36,493 bases of DNA from CAZUGA01 sp964619885 (GCA_964619885.1 CAZUGA010000045.1:1-36493); one strand, 5' to 3'. Counted from the stretch's first letter, positions 6,307-16,426 are shown. Translations and numbers: made by a program. Notes: a model not told the origin generated them from the letters alone.

Positions 6307-7707
6307 CTATTCGTTTGAGAATCGATTGGTCACACGATTTGCCGTTGATCCGATAATTTTCCAAGCCAGCTCATGACCCTGCCAACTTAACCTAACCGCG
6401 CCTGCTCCGGATTCTTCAAATGGGCGACAAACCCACAGATCACCGACAGCAGCGAGTTTTCCATCAATATAAATCAAGGGTATACGACTACGAACCCAGG
6501 GTGGGACAGTATGTTGTTGGAACAGCTTTTTGAGCCGTTGTCGACCCGATCGACCGGGCAGCGAACAAAGCTCTCCTCCCCTATAAAACTGGATTTGAAT
6601 TTGACCATCGCGCCAGGCGGATCCGGAAATCCCATTTTCAGCACCGTTGTCGGCGCTCAACCATCCATTGCCGCACGGAAGCCCTAACCGTTCGATACCA
6701 TCCCAATGCAAAACTTGTGTCGAATCAAAAACCTTTAACTTGGGCATTAAATAAAAGGCTCCTTGATAGCGCCTTAGATCAGTCGCTCCCCAGGTTACAT
6801 AGGGATTTCTGTCGGCGGCAGCGGGCAACATTTCATCTATGATGCGATTCATGATTTTGTGAGAAGGGTTCCGACGCCCATTGCGTCCGATCCAGCGGCG
6901 TAACATCGCGATCTGAACAGGCTTGGCCAACCTTTGCAACGCAGAAATTCGTAGACAATTTGATATTGGAAGATTTTTTGAATCCAACCGTTGATCAATA
7001 AACAGGTCTTGAATTGATCTTGCCTCGGCACAATGCCGCCCCGAACGAGCTATAGTTTTCGATGCTGAGGGCCAACGCTGGCGCAACAGTGGCATCACTC
7101 GCTGGCGAAGATAATTCCTGGCGTAAGATTCGTCGACGTTGCTTGGGTCTTCTATCCAATGCAGATGATTGGAGGTGGCGTAATCCAATAATTCGACACG
7201 AGGATAGGCCAATAATGGTCGAAATAAAACACCCTGTCCGAACGATGCGCTTTCAGCCATGCCGGATAATCCCGATAGACCACTACCTCGAAGCATCTGC
7301 AGTAATATGGTTTCAGCCTGATCATCCAGGTGTTGTGCAGTGAGCAGCACAGTATTATCTGTAACCAGCGGAGACAGCGCACTATAACGGGCAGTTCGAG
7401 CCACTTCCTCCGGGCTTCGTCCCTTTTGTGGGTAGGCGTCCACAATTAAACTTGATAGTGAAACACCCAAAGATTGGCAGATCTCTGAGCAATGCTTCCC
7501 CCAGTGATCCGCATCCGCATGCAAACCATGATTGACGTGCGCCGCGGAAAATTCGAATTCGGGATAGATCGTCCTGCAAGCGGCACACAAATGCAATAAT
7601 ACGTGCGAATCCAACCCACCGCTGTACGCGATCAAGAACGATTTCCCGGAATCAAACCGGCTTAAAGCCGTTCTAAAAATATGTGCGGTTAATTTCCCCG
7701 GTGCCAT
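6307..7707 (-). CDS. tilS: tRNA(Ile)-lysidine synthase
   Basis: TilS attaches lysine to C34 of the CAU-anticodon tRNA-Ile, changing both its decoding and its charging; it is cytoplasmic and essential. The ATP-pyrophosphatase P-loop SGGLDS (29-34) sits in the N-terminal domain, followed by ARTARYSAL and the HHxxDQAE-type motif here written QHLDDQAE. The central TilS substrate-binding domain and the C-terminal domain (GRSGRQRLKKLFQQ) are present, so at 466 residues the gene looks complete. It follows accA on the same strand with 79 bases between, as in other gammaproteobacteria where tilS lies near accA. The start is an ATG giving MAPGKL. Confidence 0.95.
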   Translation of the reverse strand: MAPGKLTAHIFRTALSRFDSGKSFLIAYSGGLDSHVLLHLCAACRTIYPEFEFSAAHVNHGLHADADHWGKHCSEICQSLGVSLSSLIVDAYPQKGRSPEEVARTARYSALSPLVTDNTVLLTAQHLDDQAETILLQMLRGSGLSGLSGMAESASFGQGVLFRPLLAYPRVELLDYATSNHLHWIEDPSNVDESYARNYLRQRVMPLLRQRWPSASKTIARSGRHCAEARSIQDLFIDQRLDSKNLPISNCLRISALQRLAKPVQIAMLRRWIGRNGRRNPSHKIMNRIIDEMLPAAADRNPYVTWGATDLRRYQGAFYLMPKLKVFDSTQVLHWDGIERLGLPCGNGWLSADNGAENGISGSAWRDGQIQIQFYRGGELCSLPGRSGRQRLKKLFQQHTVPPWVRSRIPLIYIDGKLAAVGDLWVCRPFEESGAGAVRLSWQGHELAWKIIGSTANRVTNRFSNE

Positions 7708-7786
7708 TGACTCACTGATTTCAAGATACCCACGTCAAGATGCGGTCGAAGATCAGATCATACGTAAACCATTCGCCCGAGCAAAT

Positions 7787-8752
7787 TTAGGCCTTTTCCT
7801 CCAGAAATTCTCCGTAGCTCATTAGACGCTCATAGCGCTGGCCCAAAAGCTGGTCCAACGGCATTTTCTCAAGTTGATGGACTTGTTCTTGCAAACATTT
7901 CTTTAGGTTTTTACCGCCGTGGTCCATGTCGCGGTGGGCACCCCCCAAGGGTTCTTCGATTATTTTATCTATTAAACCAATTTCTTTTAAGCGTTCTGAC
8001 GTAATTCCCATCGCCTCAGCCGCTAACTCAGCCTTTTCCGCACTTTTCCATAAGATGGACGCACAACCTTCGGGCGAGATCACCGAATAGGTACTGTACT
8101 CCAACATCATGAGCCGATCCCCAACTCCGATAGCTAACGCTCCACCGGATCCGCCCTCACCGATCACGGTACAAATAACCGGAGTCTTGAGTTTGGACAT
8201 TTCCAGCAAATTCCGTGCGATTGCCTCGCTTTGGCCACGCTCCTCCGCCCCGATTCCCGGATAGGCCCCTGGGGTATCGATAAACGTCAATACCGGCATA
8301 CGAAACTTTTCTGCCAACTTCATCAAACGTAATGCCTTGCGGTATCCCTCCGGCCTAGGCATTCCAAAATTTCGATACAACTTTTCCTTAGTATCCCTGC
8401 CCTTTTGATGGCCAATAACCATCACAGGTTTGCCGTCCAATCGTGCCAAGCCACCAACGATAGCAGGATCGTCCCTAAAACCCCGGTCACCGTGGAGTTC
8501 TTCAAACCCGTCAAAAATTAAATTGACGTAATCCAGCGTATAAGGCCGCCGTTGATGTCTGGACAGCTGTGAAATCTGCCAGGCGGATAACGACGAAAAA
8601 ATGGATTCCGTTAATTTCCGGCTTTTTTCTTCTAATCGGGTGATCTCATCGGAAATATTAATTTCATTATCAAAACCGACGTGGCGAAGCTCTTCTATTT
8701 TCGCCTCCAATTCGGCGATCGGCTGTTCAAAATCTAAGTATTTTAGGTCCAT
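7787..8752 (-). CDS. accA: Acetyl-CoA carboxylase carboxyltransferase subunit alpha
   Basis: AccA and AccD form the carboxyltransferase half of acetyl-CoA carboxylase, which makes malonyl-CoA for fatty acid synthesis. The 321 residues match the normal length of about 319. Family stretches are the N-terminal YLDFEQPIAELEAKI, the GDRGFRDDPAIVGGLARL segment, HQKGRDTKEKLYRNFGM, the oxyanion-forming PGAYPGIGAEERGQSEAIA and GEGGSGGALAIGVGD. Its neighbours are rarA upstream (119-base gap) and tilS downstream, all on the minus strand. Nothing unusual is visible. Confidence 0.97.
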   Translation of the reverse strand: MDLKYLDFEQPIAELEAKIEELRHVGFDNEINISDEITRLEEKSRKLTESIFSSLSAWQISQLSRHQRRPYTLDYVNLIFDGFEELHGDRGFRDDPAIVGGLARLDGKPVMVIGHQKGRDTKEKLYRNFGMPRPEGYRKALRLMKLAEKFRMPVLTFIDTPGAYPGIGAEERGQSEAIARNLLEMSKLKTPVICTVIGEGGSGGALAIGVGDRLMMLEYSTYSVISPEGCASILWKSAEKAELAAEAMGITSERLKEIGLIDKIIEEPLGGAHRDMDHGGKNLKKCLQEQVHQLEKMPLDQLLGQRYERLMSYGEFLEEKA

Positions 8753-8871
8753 AGCTTTTTGCTTTTCGAATATTCAACTATTTTGCTGTGATAGTTGAGG
8801 CTAGGGATTGATCCACGAGGGATGCAAGGCGATACATCACATTGTTGCCCGCAAACGAACCCGATAAATTA

Positions 8872-10191
8872 TTATTTTGCTGCACCACCATCAAGCGTTC
8901 GCAGTCTGTTAAGCTTATCCGCTATTTTAATTTCCAAACCACGAGATACCGGCCGATAATATTGTGTTCCTGACAAGACCTCTGGAAAATAATCTTCGCC
9001 GGCAGCGTAAGCCTCGGGTTCGTCATGAGCATACCGGTATTCCTTACCGTAATCCAGTTGCTCCATCATTTTTGTCGGTGCATTACGCAGATTCAACGGC
9101 ACTTCCAAACTACCCGAAGCCCGCGCATCCGACATCGCCGCCTTGAACGCCTTATACACAGCATTGCTTTTTGGCGCGCAGGCCAGATAAACCACTGCCT
9201 GAGCTAGGCTTAGTTCGCCCTCGGGACTACCCAGTCGCTCTTGGGCCTCCCAAGCGTTCAATGCCAATTGCAAAGCCCTTGGATCTGCATTGCCTACGTC
9301 CTCGGATGCAATACGCACTATGCGACGAGCAAGATATATCGGATCACAACCGGCGTCCAACATTCGGCACAACCAATATAACGCCGCATCGGGGGAACTC
9401 CCTCGCACAGATTTATGTAAAGCTGAGATTTGATTATAAAAATCCTCTCCCTTATTGTCGAAACGGCGTACACTACCTGCCAGAACCGACTTGGCCATTT
9501 CCTTATTGATACGAATAGTCCCGTTGGAGTCACCAGCAAGGTCAATCACCTGTTCTAAATAATTCAATATTTTTCGACCATCACCGTCCGCCGCTTGGAC
9601 GAACAATTGTTTAATTTCGTCTGGAAATTCGATCAGACTTTCACCAAATCCCCGATCATTGTCGCTCAAGCTAAGCTCCAGGATCTTAGTTAAATCCTCG
9701 TTGGTCAAAGGTTTTAATACGTATACCCGAGCCCGTGATAACAATGCATTATTTAATGCAAAAGACGGGTTTTCCGTGGTCGCGCCTACAAAGTAAATCG
9801 TGCCATCTTCAACATGGGGCAAAAAGGCATCCTGCTGGGATTTGTTGAACCGATGTACTTCGTCGACGAACAAAATTGTCCGCCTATTATTTTGTTGCAA
9901 TTGATGCTGCGCACGCGCGACCGATTCTCGAATATCCTTAACCCCAGAGAGAACCGCCGACAGAGGAATAAAATCTGCATCAGCATGCACCGCAATAATT
10001 CGCGCCAGAGTCGTTTTTCCGGTACCCGGTGGACCCCAGAAAATCATCGAATGGATATGACCCGATGCTATCGACTGATAAAGCGGCTTGCCGGGCTGTA
10101 ATACCTGAGACTGGCCGATATATTCCTCTAATGATCGAGGCCGCATACGGTCGGCCAAAGGTTTATTGGCAGCGCTAGTCTTCAAAGACAT
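8872..10191 (-). CDS. rarA: Replication-associated recombination protein A (AAA+ ATPase)
   Basis: RarA (MgsA) is a clamp-loader-like AAA+ ATPase that acts at stalled replication forks with SSB. Visible are ADRMRPRSLEEYIGQ near the N-terminus, the Walker A GPPGTGKTT, the Walker B LFVDEVHRFNKSQQD, sensor 1 GATTENPSFALN and the C-terminal MgsA tetramerisation segment ending in a typical YRPVSRGLEIKIADKL. I chose the ATG at 10191 (439 residues) because the longer frame would need a TTG at 10212 with no better ribosome site. The gene overlaps the end of lolA by 17 bases, which points to coupled translation in the ftsK-lolA-rarA order known from Pseudomonas. Confidence 0.95.
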   Translation of the reverse strand: MSLKTSAANKPLADRMRPRSLEEYIGQSQVLQPGKPLYQSIASGHIHSMIFWGPPGTGKTTLARIIAVHADADFIPLSAVLSGVKDIRESVARAQHQLQQNNRRTILFVDEVHRFNKSQQDAFLPHVEDGTIYFVGATTENPSFALNNALLSRARVYVLKPLTNEDLTKILELSLSDNDRGFGESLIEFPDEIKQLFVQAADGDGRKILNYLEQVIDLAGDSNGTIRINKEMAKSVLAGSVRRFDNKGEDFYNQISALHKSVRGSSPDAALYWLCRMLDAGCDPIYLARRIVRIASEDVGNADPRALQLALNAWEAQERLGSPEGELSLAQAVVYLACAPKSNAVYKAFKAAMSDARASGSLEVPLNLRNAPTKMMEQLDYGKEYRYAHDEPEAYAAGEDYFPEVLSGTQYYRPVSRGLEIKIADKLNRLRTLDGGAAK

Positions 10192-10819
10192 CAACGCCGG
10201 TGGGCGCGACAAACTCGAACATAGAGGGTTCCAGTTGGATGTTGCTTTTGATGTTGGAGAATGCTATTCGAGTCAGCTGACCAAAATTATCGCTCAGCTC
10301 CATACCGCGGAGCGTCTCACCATCAATCCCGATCATTATGTATTTAAAACTATTGTCTTCCGAACGGGGGGTTAGTTTCACCCATTGCATTCCATCCGCA
10401 AAGCGTTCTTCTTCAATCACAAAATTTTCTTCCAAACCAACCTCGCCGGTCAATAACAAAGCCGGCGTAGACCCGATTGCCGCATTCAGTCGTTTTACCG
10501 TGACTTGCTCTAGGTCGGCATCGAAAAACCAGACTTTCTGACCATTGGCGACAATTTCCTGCCGATAGGGCTGTAAATAATCCCAGCGGAACTTACCGGG
10601 TTTGGCCAAATAAAATCGTCCGCTGCTACGCTGACGCGCTTTGCCGGATTCATCTATTGATAATTGCACGAATTCAGCCGATAAACTTCGGGTCCGTTGC
10701 AAAAATCCGTTCAGCTGATCTATAGCGGGTGCAGCTTGGCAAGTTTGCACAACTGAAATCCAGCATACCGCCCAGAATCCAAATATTTGCAAATATTTCC
10801 TAATCATCGAGAAGTTCAT
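10175..10819 (-). CDS. lolA: Outer-membrane lipoprotein carrier protein LolA
   Basis: LolA takes lipoproteins from the LolCDE complex in the inner membrane and ferries them across the periplasm to LolB. The 214-residue precursor has a signal peptide (hydrophobic run IFGFWAVCWISVV, likely cut after TCQA). The mature part shows family marks: FLQRTRSLSAEFVQ, GRFYLAKPGKFRWDY, NGQKVWFFDADLEQVTVKRL and the closing FVAPTGVDV. It lies between ftsK (71-base gap) and rarA (overlapping), the usual order. An alternative start four residues inside (M5) would shorten the signal slightly. Confidence 0.95.
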   Translation of the reverse strand: MNFSMIRKYLQIFGFWAVCWISVVQTCQAAPAIDQLNGFLQRTRSLSAEFVQLSIDESGKARQRSSGRFYLAKPGKFRWDYLQPYRQEIVANGQKVWFFDADLEQVTVKRLNAAIGSTPALLLTGEVGLEENFVIEEERFADGMQWVKLTPRSEDNSFKYIMIGIDGETLRGMELSDNFGQLTRIAFSNIKSNIQLEPSMFEFVAPTGVDVFED

Positions 10820-10890
10820 CGTAAATCTGTTTTGACTATCGTCCGCACAACCGGTTCACGCTTGCCAGCAATGCGCTGGATATCGTTGTT

Positions 10891-13206
10891 TTACACCTCG
10901 GGTGGTGGAGGCACCAAAACCTCCCGTGAACCATTCGTCTCCGGAGAACTGACCACGCCCGCGCTTTCCATATCCTCTATCATCCTGGCAGCACGATTGT
11001 AACCGACTTTTAACCTACGCTGGACACTGGAAATTGACGCACGGCGAGATTCTGTGACAAATCGCACCGCTTGGTCATAAAGCGGATCGGATTCATCGTT
11101 CGATTCGGCAAATCCACCTGTTGCAGCTGTCTCGTCAATCTCGCGGGTAATTTCGTCGATGTAATTGGCGCAGCCCATACTTTTGAGAAAATCCACTACC
11201 TTATGGACTTCGTGATCATCGACGAATGCTCCGTGTGCGCGGTCGGGAATACTCGTCCCGGAAGGCAGGTACAGCATATCACCATTACCAAGCAGAGTCT
11301 CGGCACCGGCTTGGTCAATCACTGTTCTGGAATCTATTTTAGAAGACACCTGAAACGCAATGCGCGTTGGGATATTCGCTTTGATCAATCCGGTTAAAAC
11401 ATCGACAGAAGGCCGCTGCGTGGCAAGAATCAAATGTAACCCAGCGGCTCTGGCTTTTTGCGCCAATCGGGCAATCAGCTGCTCGACTTTCTTACCAACG
11501 ATCATCATCATATCGGCTAATTCGTCGATGACGATCACGATATTTGGCAACGTTGTCAGAACCGGAAATTCATCACCGTCCTGCAATGGTGTTTCCGGAT
11601 TGAACAGCGGATCCTTAATCGGCTGTCCGTTTTTCTCCGCTTCCAAAATCTTGCGGTTGAACCCGCCCAAATTTCGAACACCAAGCATAGACATCAGCTT
11701 ATAGCGTCTTTCCATTTCCGCAACCGACCAACGCAACGCATTCGCCGCCTCTTTCATATCCGTTACCACCGGCGTAAGCAGATGCGGTATGCCTTCATAT
11801 ACGGAAAGCTCGAGCATTTTTGGATCGATCATAATCATCCTGACCTCGGAAGGCGTGGATTTATAAAGCATGCTCAAAATCATCGTGTTTACCGCGACCG
11901 ATTTGCCAGATCCGGTTGTACCGGCGACCAACAAGTGTGGCATTTTGGCAAGATCGGCAACCACCGCTTTACCGCTGATATCTTTCCCTAAAACCAGTGT
12001 TATTGGCGATGCCGCGGCCTCGTAAACTCTAGAAGAAAGAATTTCCCGCAGGGAAACGGTTTCACGTTCTTCATTGGGTATTTCCAAGCCAATCACAGAT
12101 TTTCCCGGAATAATCTCTACTATACGTACGCTTCGTACCGACAATGCGCGGGCCAGATCTTTATCCAAACTACTGATCCGACTAACTTTGATGCCGGCGG
12201 CTGGTTGAATTTCAAAGCGGGTAATCACCGGACCAGGGTGAACTTCTACTACTTCAGCATCAATGCCAAAATCCTTTAATATGGATTCTACCCGTCGCGA
12301 CATATCATCAAGATAACTTTTGGAAAAGCCTTGTACTTGAACGGGACGTTGGTCAAGTAGTGACAACGGTGGCAAACTTTGTTCGGGCAACTCAAATAAC
12401 GGAAGCTGACGCTCCTTTTCAACCCGGTCACTCAACTCTATAGCAGGTGACAACGGCTCTATTTTGGGAGCTTTTCTGACTTTAAGTTTGGGTTTGGGGA
12501 CTTTTGGCGCTATTCGAGGATTTAGTGCGCTTTGCGGTTCGCGTAGTCTTGCTGAGTGAAACGATCTATTACAACGCCATAACAACTTATAAATATAATT
12601 CGAAAAAATTAGCGTATATTTGCCGATCCGATCGATAAGCCCTATCCACGAAAACCCAGTCGTTAGGGTTATGCCAGCGAAAAGCATTGCCAACAGCAGC
12701 AGGGTCGTTCCGGTTATACCAAAAGCATTAACCAACAACGTTGACATCTCTTCACCCAAGATACCGCCGCTGGTTTCGGGCAAAGATATCCGCACCCGCA
12801 GAACATGAATATAGGCCAAGGATGCACCCGAAATCACGGTCATTCCAAATCCAAGCCAACGCAGCGCCACTACCCAATTATTTTCCCGTTTGCGGCGTTC
12901 CGCATATACAATATAACCTTGGTAGGCAATCATTAGCGGGAAAAGGAATGCGATTAATCCGAATATAGCAAGAAAAAAATCAGATACCCAAGCACCTACG
13001 GTGCCACCCGCATTAACGATTGGCTGACCGGTACCTCTGTGGCTCCACCCAGGATCGTCCAGATTGAACGTAATCAAAGAGATTAAAAAAAAGAGCGCAA
13101 CGGTTGCTGTAGCGAGCAAACCTACCTCTCGTAGCCCTCGTAACACTTCGTTTCCCGTCTCCGCCGTAAACGATTTATTTCTTTGCTCCGCCAATGTCTT
13201 AACCAA
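10891..13206 (-). CDS. ftsK: DNA translocase FtsK
   Basis: FtsK anchors at the division septum and pumps DNA towards dif so that XerCD can resolve chromosome dimers. The 771 residues contain about four to five N-terminal membrane segments (roughly 28-48, 73-102, 116-135, 157-181), a short basic/proline linker (about 215-290, far shorter than the E. coli linker), the alpha/beta motor with Walker A GTTGSGKS (429-436), IVIDELADMMM and ATQRPSVDVLTG, and a C-terminal winged-helix gamma domain beginning around LYDQAVRFV that reads KOPS sites. The start is TTG at 13206; no in-frame ATG is close by. A strong promoter-like sequence lies just upstream (13231-13258). Confidence 0.95.
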   Translation of the reverse strand: MVKTLAEQRNKSFTAETGNEVLRGLREVGLLATATVALFFLISLITFNLDDPGWSHRGTGQPIVNAGGTVGAWVSDFFLAIFGLIAFLFPLMIAYQGYIVYAERRKRENNWVVALRWLGFGMTVISGASLAYIHVLRVRISLPETSGGILGEEMSTLLVNAFGITGTTLLLLAMLFAGITLTTGFSWIGLIDRIGKYTLIFSNYIYKLLWRCNRSFHSARLREPQSALNPRIAPKVPKPKLKVRKAPKIEPLSPAIELSDRVEKERQLPLFELPEQSLPPLSLLDQRPVQVQGFSKSYLDDMSRRVESILKDFGIDAEVVEVHPGPVITRFEIQPAAGIKVSRISSLDKDLARALSVRSVRIVEIIPGKSVIGLEIPNEERETVSLREILSSRVYEAAASPITLVLGKDISGKAVVADLAKMPHLLVAGTTGSGKSVAVNTMILSMLYKSTPSEVRMIMIDPKMLELSVYEGIPHLLTPVVTDMKEAANALRWSVAEMERRYKLMSMLGVRNLGGFNRKILEAEKNGQPIKDPLFNPETPLQDGDEFPVLTTLPNIVIVIDELADMMMIVGKKVEQLIARLAQKARAAGLHLILATQRPSVDVLTGLIKANIPTRIAFQVSSKIDSRTVIDQAGAETLLGNGDMLYLPSGTSIPDRAHGAFVDDHEVHKVVDFLKSMGCANYIDEITREIDETAATGGFAESNDESDPLYDQAVRFVTESRRASISSVQRRLKVGYNRAARMIEDMESAGVVSSPETNGSREVLVPPPPEV

Positions 13207-13230
13207 TTTGTAAATAAGTTCTGATATCTT

Positions 13231-13258
13231 ATTATATTTAAAGAATAATTAATTTCAA
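13231..13258 (-). promoter_or_regulatory. Strong sigma-70-type promoter for ftsK
   Basis: On the minus strand TTGAAA (13258-13253) and a perfect TATAAT (13236-13231) are separated by 16 bases of very AT-rich DNA. Transcription would begin near 13224, leaving a leader of about 18 bases before the TTG start of ftsK. The 142-base ftsK/trxB divergent spacer contains this as its clearest element. Confidence 0.65.
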
Positions 13259-13348
13259 TTAAGCGACCCCTTTACGAACTCAAAGCACATCGCCATACTA
13301 CACCTACAGCACCGCAAATATTCCATTAATACACAAAGGAAACCCGTA

Positions 13349-14305
13349 ATGAGTGAACCCCGACACTGCCGCCTTATTGTTCTAGGTTCAGGCCCAGCTG
13401 GATATACTGCAGCAGTTTATAGCGCAAGAGCGAATTTGAATCCGGTAGTGATTACTGGCATCGAACAAGGTGGTCAGTTGATGACGACAACCGACGTCGA
13501 TAATTGGCCAGGCGACGTCACCGGACTGCAAGGACCGGAACTTATGGAAAGAATGCGGCGTCACGCAGAACGCTTTGACACCGAAATCGTTACTGACCAT
13601 ATCCACAGCTGTGATTTTTCCGAACGTCCATTTCGTTTAACCGGGGATTCTGGAATTTACACCTGCGACGCCCTTATTATCGCAACCGGCGCATCTGCCA
13701 AATATCTAGGACTGGAATCCGAGGAGGCCTATAAGGGCCGTGGCGTTTCAGCGTGTGCAACTTGCGATGGTTTTTTCTACAAGGGCAAAGATGTCGTCGT
13801 AGTCGGTGGCGGCAGTACAGCAGTAGAAGAGGCACTGTATCTGTCCAATATCGCATCGCACGTAACAGTAATTCATCGTCGTGATAAGTTTCGTTCGGAA
13901 AAAATACTTTCCGAACGATTAACCGAAAAAGCGCGAACCGGTAATGTTTCGATCGAATGGAACCACGTATTGGAAGAGGTTGTAGGTGATGAAATGGGTG
14001 TCACCGGCGCAAAAGTAAAAAACCTAGTCGATAGTTCAACCAACATTATTGATGTTCACGGCGTATTTATCGCCATAGGTCACAGTCCCAACACCAGTAT
14101 TTTTCAAGATCAAGTAGCAATGCAGCATGGTTATATACAGATCAAAAGTGGGATCGATGGAAACTCTACAGCGACTAACATTCCCGGTATTTTCGCCGCC
14201 GGTGACGTTTCCGATTCTATATATCGCCAAGCGATCACGTCCGCAGGTTCCGGTTGCATGGCCGCGCTCGATGCAGAAAAGTTCCTGGATGAACTGGATA
14301 TTTGA
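13349..14305 (+). CDS. trxB: Thioredoxin reductase
   Basis: TrxB reduces thioredoxin with NADPH through FAD and a redox-active disulfide. In 318 residues the FAD motif GSGPAG (13-18), the catalytic pair ACATCDG (C136 and C139), the NADPH-binding VVGGGSTAVEEALYL and the C-terminal FAD contact GIFAAGDVSD appear in the standard order of low-molecular-weight bacterial TrxB. The ATG is preceded by AAAGGA at good spacing. It is divergent from ftsK, an arrangement also known in Pseudomonas, and is followed by the FemAB-like, aat and bpt genes on the same strand. Confidence 0.97.
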   Translation: MSEPRHCRLIVLGSGPAGYTAAVYSARANLNPVVITGIEQGGQLMTTTDVDNWPGDVTGLQGPELMERMRRHAERFDTEIVTDHIHSCDFSERPFRLTGDSGIYTCDALIIATGASAKYLGLESEEAYKGRGVSACATCDGFFYKGKDVVVVGGGSTAVEEALYLSNIASHVTVIHRRDKFRSEKILSERLTEKARTGNVSIEWNHVLEEVVGDEMGVTGAKVKNLVDSSTNIIDVHGVFIAIGHSPNTSIFQDQVAMQHGYIQIKSGIDGNSTATNIPGIFAAGDVSDSIYRQAITSAGSGCMAALDAEKFLDELDI

Positions 14306-14436
14306 GTAACAAACAATTTTCTGCGATGGAAATTTACATCAGTGACCAACGCCAACCAAAACATCTTGTAATATATTAATTTTCCTGCCCACCCGATAGG
14401 CCAAAATTGATTTCAGCGTTGTCGGTCTTTAGCAAA

Positions 14437-15573
14437 ATGAGCGATTCCATAACAGCGCAAACCATAGACACGCTCGACGACATTGTTGCCAGCGATTGGA
14501 ACAGACTGACCGAATCGAAGTATCCATTTCTACGCCATGAATTTCTTGCTGCTATGGAACGGCAGGATTGTGTGGGAAACAATACGGGTTGGCTGCCGCA
14601 TCATCTAATATTTGAGAACGACCGGCGAACTCTGATTGCCGCGTTGCCGATGTACATCAAACATAACTCCTTCGGCGAATTTGTATTCGACTGGGCATGG
14701 GCCGATGCTTACCACCACCATGGATTAGCGTACTATCCTAAATTGGTAATAGCGGCACCGTTTACACCAGCAACAGGCCCTCGAATCTTGATCGACAAAA
14801 CCTATCGATCGACAGATCTAGAATCAACAATAATTGACAGTACAATAGCAATTGCACATGAACAAAATTTTTCCAGTCTTCATTGCTTGTTTCCCGAGAA
14901 AGCCACATCAAAATCACAAGACGAAATATTAATCCGCGTAGGGTGTCAATTTCACTGGCAAAATAGATCATACGAAAACTTTGACGATTTTCTAAGTTGT
15001 CTTAAGTCCAAAAAACGAAAACAAATCAAACGGGAACGACGCCAGATCATCGACGCCGGGGCGCGGATTGAAAGGATACAAGGTGGTGATGTAAGCTCGG
15101 ACCAATGGCGTGCTTTTTACCAGCATTACTGTTCGACTTTTGACCAGCACGGTAATTTTCCGGCGCTAACTCTGGAATTTTTTACCGAAATCGGGCGCAC
15201 TATGGGAGAGCAAATTTTACTGGTTCTGGTATACCGGGGCGATGCGATAATAGCGTCATCGTTTTTCCTTATCGGTCACGACACCTTATACGGCAGGTAT
15301 TGGGGAAGTTCTGAAAATCACCCATGCTTGCATTTCGAAGCGTGTTACTACCAAGGGATAGAATATTGTATCGAGCGCGGCATACATCGTTTCGAACCCG
15401 GTGCCCAAGGCGAGCACAAGATTAGCCGCGGGTTCTTGCCGACCAAAACCTGGTCGTGGCATTGGATAAAGGAACCTGCGTTTAAAACCGCCATCGCAAA
15501 ATTCATCGATCGCGAAACAGCCCACATGGAACTATATATGGCGGAGCTAGGTCAACATTCACCATACAAATAA
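14437..15573 (+). CDS. FemAB-like GNAT-fold protein (COG3146/DUF482 family)
   Basis: A 378-residue member of the COG3146 (PF04339, FemAB_like) family. The recognisable parts are a central double GNAT-like fold with FLSCLKSKKRKQIKRERR and the highly typical C-terminal block RFEPGAQGEHKISRGF. No function is established for the family; FemAB proteins proper use aminoacyl-tRNA to build peptidoglycan cross-bridges. I use the ATG at 14437; a TTG ten codons upstream is the only longer choice. It lies directly before aat and bpt, which also use aminoacyl-tRNA and share the GNAT fold, so an acyl- or aminoacyl-transfer activity is plausible but unproven. Confidence 0.85.
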   Translation: MSDSITAQTIDTLDDIVASDWNRLTESKYPFLRHEFLAAMERQDCVGNNTGWLPHHLIFENDRRTLIAALPMYIKHNSFGEFVFDWAWADAYHHHGLAYYPKLVIAAPFTPATGPRILIDKTYRSTDLESTIIDSTIAIAHEQNFSSLHCLFPEKATSKSQDEILIRVGCQFHWQNRSYENFDDFLSCLKSKKRKQIKRERRQIIDAGARIERIQGGDVSSDQWRAFYQHYCSTFDQHGNFPALTLEFFTEIGRTMGEQILLVLVYRGDAIIASSFFLIGHDTLYGRYWGSSENHPCLHFEACYYQGIEYCIERGIHRFEPGAQGEHKISRGFLPTKTWSWHWIKEPAFKTAIAKFIDRETAHMELYMAELGQHSPYK

Positions 15574-15658
15574 GCCCATATCTCTGAAACAACATGTCGG
15601 TAAATAAGGTTTATCGAATTGGCAGCAAACTACGTAGATATCACATTGTGCAAAATTC

Positions 15659-16384
15659 ATGTTGAATATGCTGGACTCCGGGAATTCAAATCAAAGTTTC
15701 CCCGATGTTGAAAAATCTCTGGACGATCCGAATGGTCTGCTGGCTATAGGTGGTTGCCTTTCTACTGAACGACTGGTAAATGCCTATCAACATGGTATTT
15801 TCCCATGGTTTAACGAAGGTGACCCAATACTATGGTGGTCACCGAATCCGCGACTTGTCCTAAAACCGCAGGATTTAAGAATTTCACGCAGTTTAAAAAA
15901 AATATTACGTAGGCAAGAATTCCTAATCACATTCGACAACGCGTTTTTGGAAACATTACATGCTTGCTCTTCACCTCGAGAAAATGGAACTGGAACCTGG
16001 ATAACGGATTCCATGATCAATGCCTACGCTACGCTCCACGACAAAGGGATCGCGCATTCGGTAGAAGCATGGTACGACGGAAAATTATGCGGTGGCTTGT
16101 ACGGTGTTGCGTTAGGTCGGGTTTTTTTCGGGGAATCGATGTTTTTTACGCGTAGCAATGCTTCTAAAGCGGCTTTTGCAACGCTAAGCAAATATCTACA
16201 AATTTGGAACTATTCGCTGATCGACTGCCAAGTAAAAACCAAACATTTGGTCAGTTTGGGTGCAATAGAAATCAAACGCAAAGAATTTATTAATCAATTG
16301 GCTATCTATTGCAAACAGCCCGTATCACTATTGGCGTGGAAAAACACGATTGCATGGGACTGGCGGGAAATTGGAATTACCTGA
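15659..16384 (+). CDS. aat: Leucyl/phenylalanyl-tRNA-protein transferase
   Basis: Aat transfers Leu or Phe from tRNA to proteins with N-terminal Arg or Lys, creating N-degrons for ClpS-ClpAP. The 241 residues show the family opening LDDPNGLLAIGGCLS, the HGIFPWFNEGDPILWWSPNPR-type block (quoted in part: GIFPWF, WWSPNPR), the core GLYGVALGRVFFGESMF and the C-terminal DCQVKTKHLVSLGA. The length is normal. It is followed by bpt 42 bases downstream and is probably transcribed with it. The ATG at 15659 is taken; one at 15668 is nearly as good. Confidence 0.96.
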   Translation: MLNMLDSGNSNQSFPDVEKSLDDPNGLLAIGGCLSTERLVNAYQHGIFPWFNEGDPILWWSPNPRLVLKPQDLRISRSLKKILRRQEFLITFDNAFLETLHACSSPRENGTGTWITDSMINAYATLHDKGIAHSVEAWYDGKLCGGLYGVALGRVFFGESMFFTRSNASKAAFATLSKYLQIWNYSLIDCQVKTKHLVSLGAIEIKRKEFINQLAIYCKQPVSLLAWKNTIAWDWREIGIT

Positions 16385-16426
16385 AACCCGTAATTTTCAA
16401 AACGATCCTACGCTAAGCTCAGCACA

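Noticed and set aside
10192..10212. Longer TTG start for rarA
   Set aside because: It would deepen the overlap with lolA to 38 bases without a better ribosome site; the ATG at 10191 gives a normal RarA N-terminus.
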